64,000 bases of DNA, from the NCBI GenBank assembly GCA_002914805.1, contig JXTB01000491.1, positions 92,258 to 156,257 of the forward strand. Reading direction: 5' to 3'. The translations under genes and the position numbers were made by a program. The notes beneath the pieces are model-generated. The model was not told the origin of the DNA. It did not search any database and saw only the letters and a list, made by a program, of their open reading frames with translations. Positions 60,501 through 64,000 of the stretch are shown here, one piece after another. The stretch comes from Parasponia andersonii. Its lineage: Eukaryota; Streptophyta; Magnoliopsida; Rosales; Cannabaceae. Each line of letters opens with the position of its first letter. The stretch's first letter is position 1.

Positions 60501-62302
60501 TATACAAGATAGTTTATTGCCATTTCCAGGAGAATGTAATCTTGATTACACCAACGTTTTTTTAAGTAAATTCAAACAATTCTGCCAGTATAATATACCG
60601 CTTCAACAGACAATGTAATTTAGTATATATAGAATTAATATAACCAAACATTTGAAATCCGAAAGAAGTATTATAAATACTCTACTTGCAAATATAGAAC
60701 AAGCTAATGAACTATCAGTTGCACTAGTCATAGAGTCGATCAAGTTGCTAATGCAAAGAAAGCATGTGGAAAGGAAAATAAGTATGTTTTACTTCAGCAA
60801 GTAATGCGTCACCTGTAAACGACCATCTTCACCAGCACAAGAAAAGAAGATATCTCCCAAACACCCCAATAACATGGTTAGAAGGTTCATTTCCTTCACA
60901 AGACGAGGAGTTAGAGTTGGAACAGTAAAAATTTGCACGGAGAATGTAGAAAGCAGTGGATACTTTTTCAAAGCAGAGTCGTTGCACTCTTTTATGACTT
61001 CACTTACAACAGTTGGGTAATAACCTAGAAATACTTTAGCAAATTCATACTTGAAAACAGGTTCTCCAAGCAGTCTGAGGAGCAACTCATGGAGCTTTTT
61101 CACAACACCATCAGTTACAAACCTTTCGGCACTAACTAGAATCTCCAATAAACCAGCTGACGAGAAAACCTTCCTAGAAATGAAACTAAGCAAACTCTCA
61201 CTCTGCTTACAGAACTCTAGAAGCATCTCAACAACCACAAACGTCAGCTCAGTTGCAACCTTCTTACGCTCCAGCTCTGTAGCACGATCACCTGCTCTAG
61301 GGTTTTCCTGAGAAATAGTCTCTGCACTCAATAGCTTGTTTTTCCAACAAGCAAAAAGAGCATCAAGAACAGGGCCAACGGAGTTAGCAAACTCCTCCGG
61401 AAGGGGTTGTATCTGTTCTGCACCTTTATGCTTTGAGCAAAAGCCTTCTCTCTTCCATGCCGTCACATCCCCACAGTCACAGCAACCTCCCCCCGTATAA
61501 ATAACCAAGTAATCGTGGTCCTTGTGGTTCCCATTCTGAAAACAGGGAACGCAGATCGCGCAAGTTGGGTCATGCTCACAAGTTTTACACCTATAGGCCA
61601 AATCATTATGTCCCCAAACAGCACCACATACGCCACGCTGCCCGACACTCAATTTGGAAAGTTTCTTCAAGGCGGTGGCTGGTTCAGCCTCGAACATCAA
61701 CCATTGTAACCATAACATGCTCTCACGGAAACGATTATTCATGTTGGGGCCTGCCAATTGTTTTCTAAAGCCTGGCTTAGCTTCAAGAAGAGATTCGGCC
61801 ACCTCCTCATCGGTAGGTAAGATTGCCGAAACCACATCCGGTAAGAGAGCTTTATCATCCTTAAGAAAACCAAGCAAGCCTCTCTGTTGCTGATCAAGTA
61901 ACTCCGCAGGTACTCCAAGTAGTATAAGCCTCTGGTCCAGTCCAAAAATTGCAAAAGCAAACATGTCAAAAAAACTAGAAACCCATATCACAACAATCTC
62001 ACATTCCATTCTCATTACATACAAACTACTACTACTACTACTACTACTACTACAGCGATCACAATAAAATGTATACATTCATCTAATCCATTATGGAAAC
62101 CAAACCACAAAAAACAGAAAGTGACACACAGAAAAAGGAAAAACAAAATAACATCTATCCATCCATCCATCCATCCATCCTTATAATAATAAATAAAATA
62201 AATAAACAAAAGAAAGAAAGAGGGAGGCATGAGGCATACCCGTATGATTCGATCCCGGGGCTTAGATGGTACAGAAGATCCAGCAGGTGAATCGATGTTC
62301 AT
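51512..62302 (-). CDS. PRT6: E3 ubiquitin-protein ligase PRT6 (N-recognin, UBR1-like)
   Basis: PRT6 ubiquitinates proteins with basic N-termini, including group VII ERF factors in the oxygen-sensing branch of the N-degron pathway. Exons in coding order: 62240-62302, 60813-61931, 58483-59726, 56384-58357, 55275-55326, 54553-55189, 53157-53365, 52539-53074, 52350-52454, 52134-52200, 51929-52006, 51753-51821 and 51512-51586, giving 2075 aa, near the known length of about 2000. The UBR box spans about 121-190 (GVCGAVWGHND, YRCKTCEHDPTCAIC, GGGCCDCGD, FCSKHK). The RING-type cysteines are split: CSLCHDP near 1220, then CGHAVHQEC near 1447 and CPVC near 1488. The C-terminal Cys-rich region (CRACN, CLLCGRLC, CGAGTGIFLLI) is the UBR/PRT6 C-terminal domain, ending TTIGSFFMV. 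No ClpS-like domain was seen, as is usual for PRT6. Confidence 0.95.
62024..62053. repeat. (ACT)n microsatellite in PRT6 intron 1
   Basis: Ten ACT units. A second (ACT)n run of similar length lies upstream of the gene at 62973-62998. Confidence 0.95.
62157..62180. repeat. (ATCC)n microsatellite in PRT6 intron 1
   Basis: Six tetranucleotide units. Confidence 0.95.
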
Positions 62303-62506
62303 AGTCAGTCAGAGAGAGAAGCCGCCAAGCCAATACAACACAGAGAGAGACTCGAGCGAGAGGCTTCGCTATTCCCCACCGTCTTCCTTGTTCATACAGA
62401 ATTAGAATTCAAATCAAATTGGAAACCCTAACTCTTTCTTTTCTCTTCTCTTCTTAGTCTCTCTTGAATCCCTAACCTGTTGTTAACCCTCTTCGAACTT
62501 CTGTAC

Positions 62507-62507
<1 letters not shown>

Positions 62508-62571
<64 letters not shown>
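62508..62571. repeat. Compound (CT)n-(AT)n microsatellite upstream of PRT6
   Basis: About 18 CT units, then TGTGT, then about 12 AT units. Confidence 0.95.
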
Positions 62572-62872
62572 ATTCAATTCAGTTTGCGAGAGACCATTAC
62601 GTTCGCTCCTCTCTCTCTCTCTTCCCTCTGCGCTTCAACAAACAAACTATTCTATGACGGTTCACCAAGCCAAGCTCTCCTTAGAATAATAATCTCTCTT
62701 TACAAACACCACTCCAAACCAAATGAGGGACATATAAATAAATAAATATATAATAATAATAAGTTTTGTATCAAATAGCGACTAAATGATTGATTGCGTA
62801 CAAGTGATTATTTCAGTTTCAGCCCTCCTATATATATTTATTTATTTGTTTATTATGATACTCTCTCTTCTA

Positions 62873-62903
<31 letters not shown>

Positions 62904-63529
62904 TATTTTTTTTTTTTTGGGGGCGGGGGGGATATTTACCCTTCTCACCCACCGCTTCATATCCTTCCCAGTCACTACTACTACTACTACTACTACTATT
63001 ATTATGCTTTTGTCTTTGTTACGCTTTGTTTTCATTCTAATTTGTCCTTAATCACTCGGACTCGGTCGGTGTGCTGGTTTTGGTTTGTTTGTTTGGGGTA
63101 AACTTGAACTCGGCAGAGTTAGCTTGGGTCGGTCAGGAGTCAGGACAATTCTCCGCCAATTTTTCTGGACCCAACTACCATGATTCGGCCTATGGAACTT
63201 TTGGGCCAAATTATTCCCTCACGCCCACTAGACGGGATTAGGCAAGAGATATTACTTAAAATGTGCATTCAAACACGTCTAATTTGGGCCTCTACTCCTA
63301 ATAATTTATTCTAATCATATGTGCCTCTTAGCCTATCCTATCTCCTCTATATTTTGTTTTGTAAACATAATTAATCATTAAAATTTGCAATAGGCATAGT
63401 TCCAAAAACTATTATTATCAACTTTCAAGATGGTCTAACGTAATTTATGTCTAAAAAAATTAAATTTGGGCTGGTATTTGCAATTTTTTTTATTATAATT
63501 TACAAAACTGTCAAAACTTATCCAAATAT

Positions 63530-63790
63530 TATCAAAAACATTGAAATTACATCAAAAAATATCGACAAATATCATCTTATCAAAATATTATCGAAAATAT
63601 CACTTATCAAACTGCATCGAAAAGTATCAAAAATACTACTTTCACTAAAAATTTTGTTAAAATTACTACTTTCGTCGAAATACTGTCGAAAATATACAAT
63701 CAAAACCTCATTAAAAGTTATTAAAAATACCAGTTTTACCATAAAACTATTTTCATCAAAAATTATCGAAATTTTTGATAATTATCGTGC
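63530..63790. repeat. Degenerate ATCGAAAATA-type repeat
   Basis: Words such as TTATCGAAAATATC, GCATCGAAAAGTATC, CGTCGAAATACTG and AATTATCGAAATT recur at 15-40-nt intervals without a fixed period. An apparent 123-aa ORF across it is low-complexity Lys/Ile/Ser and is not credible as a gene. Confidence 0.5.
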
Positions 63791-64000
63791 TTTTTTTGTT
63801 AAAACTTACAAAAATTAATCTGAAATGATTTTTCAATACATAAATTACTTTATAATATCTCGAAATTTGGTAATAAACTATTTTAAATTATATCTATTAC
63901 TTTTAAACTTGATTTTCAATCATTTTTTAAAGATTTGAATAAATTTATTTTACATGCATATTTAATCAAGTTTTAGTTTTTAAAGGGTATTTTCTTCCAT

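Larger units (their letters stand above)
62303..64000. other. PRT6 promoter and AT-rich flank
   Basis: The first few hundred bases contain the PRT6 leader and promoter, with (CT)n at 62508-62544 and (AT)n at 62548-62571. Further out are (TA)n at 62871-62895, a poly-T/poly-G junction near 62896-62930, (ACT)n at 62973-62998 and several TGGGCC/GGCCCA-type motifs at about 63145-63290. From about 63530 to 63790 there is a degenerate array of ATCGAAAATATC-like words. No gene seen. Confidence 0.55.

Noticed and set aside
63447-63818. 123-aa plus-strand ORF at the right end
   Set aside because: Low-complexity Lys/Ile/Ser composition from a degenerate AT-rich repeat; no motif or splice context.

Overview
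The window is nuclear DNA from a flowering plant, most likely a eudicot. The genes are split by many short introns with GT-AG borders. Intergenic DNA is AT-rich and full of (TA)n and (CT)n microsatellites. The gene set is plant-specific: a POLTERGEIST-like phosphatase, a type 2 metallothionein, a three-repeat MYB3R factor and PRT6. I cannot name the species from sequence alone. Two stretches are unresolved: a 53-base N gap at 28936-28988, which falls inside the metallothionein gene, and a single N at 46430.

Layout. 2177-5811 (+): pectin acetylesterase, 12 exons, 429 aa. 7979-10697 (-): POL/PLL-type PP2C phosphatase, 4 exons, 712 aa. About 11-15.7 kb: gene-free, with a long inverted-repeat element. 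15765-16073 (-): ribosomal protein L6 of the mitochondrial type, 102 aa. 17015-20473 (+): DUF4378 protein of the DAU1/TRM type, 4 exons, 866 aa. 20825-20897 (+): tRNA-Lys(CUU). 22436-25670: decayed, internally deleted Ty3/gypsy LTR retrotransposon with an intact 5-bp target-site duplication. 28840-29122 (+): type 2 metallothionein whose middle exon is lost in the N gap. 30358-34034 (-): kinesin-10 (KIN-10C type) with a C-terminal helix-hairpin-helix, 13 exons, 665 aa. 35008-35691 (+): TIM9, 2 exons, 93 aa. 39644-43771 (+): R1R2R3 MYB (MYB3R3/5 type), 587 aa. 45788-46017: MITE-like element with a truncated relative at 680-892. 51512-62302 (-): E3 ligase PRT6, 13 exons, 2075 aa. I placed exon borders by hand from GT/AG sites, reading-frame phase and protein-family continuity. 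In every complete multi-exon gene the exon lengths add up to whole codons.

The gene order is informative. From memory, Arabidopsis carries PRT6, MYB3R5, the KIN-10C gene, MT2B, DAU1 and PLL2 close together near the top of chromosome 5, and MYB3R3, MT2A, PLL3 and pectin acetylesterases close together on chromosome 3. This window appears to combine both sets, so it resembles the unreduced ancestral segment, with the L6 and TIM9 genes and transposons interspersed.

I found no sign of a new enzymatic or defence system. The observations most worth following are: the conserved block; two MSA-like (MYB3R target) sites in the promoter of the kinesin gene that lies beside a MYB3R gene; the mis-sized gap hiding a metallothionein exon; a GC-AG intron; a 22-nt micro-exon; a recent 111-bp in-frame duplication; and several uncatalogued inverted-repeat elements.
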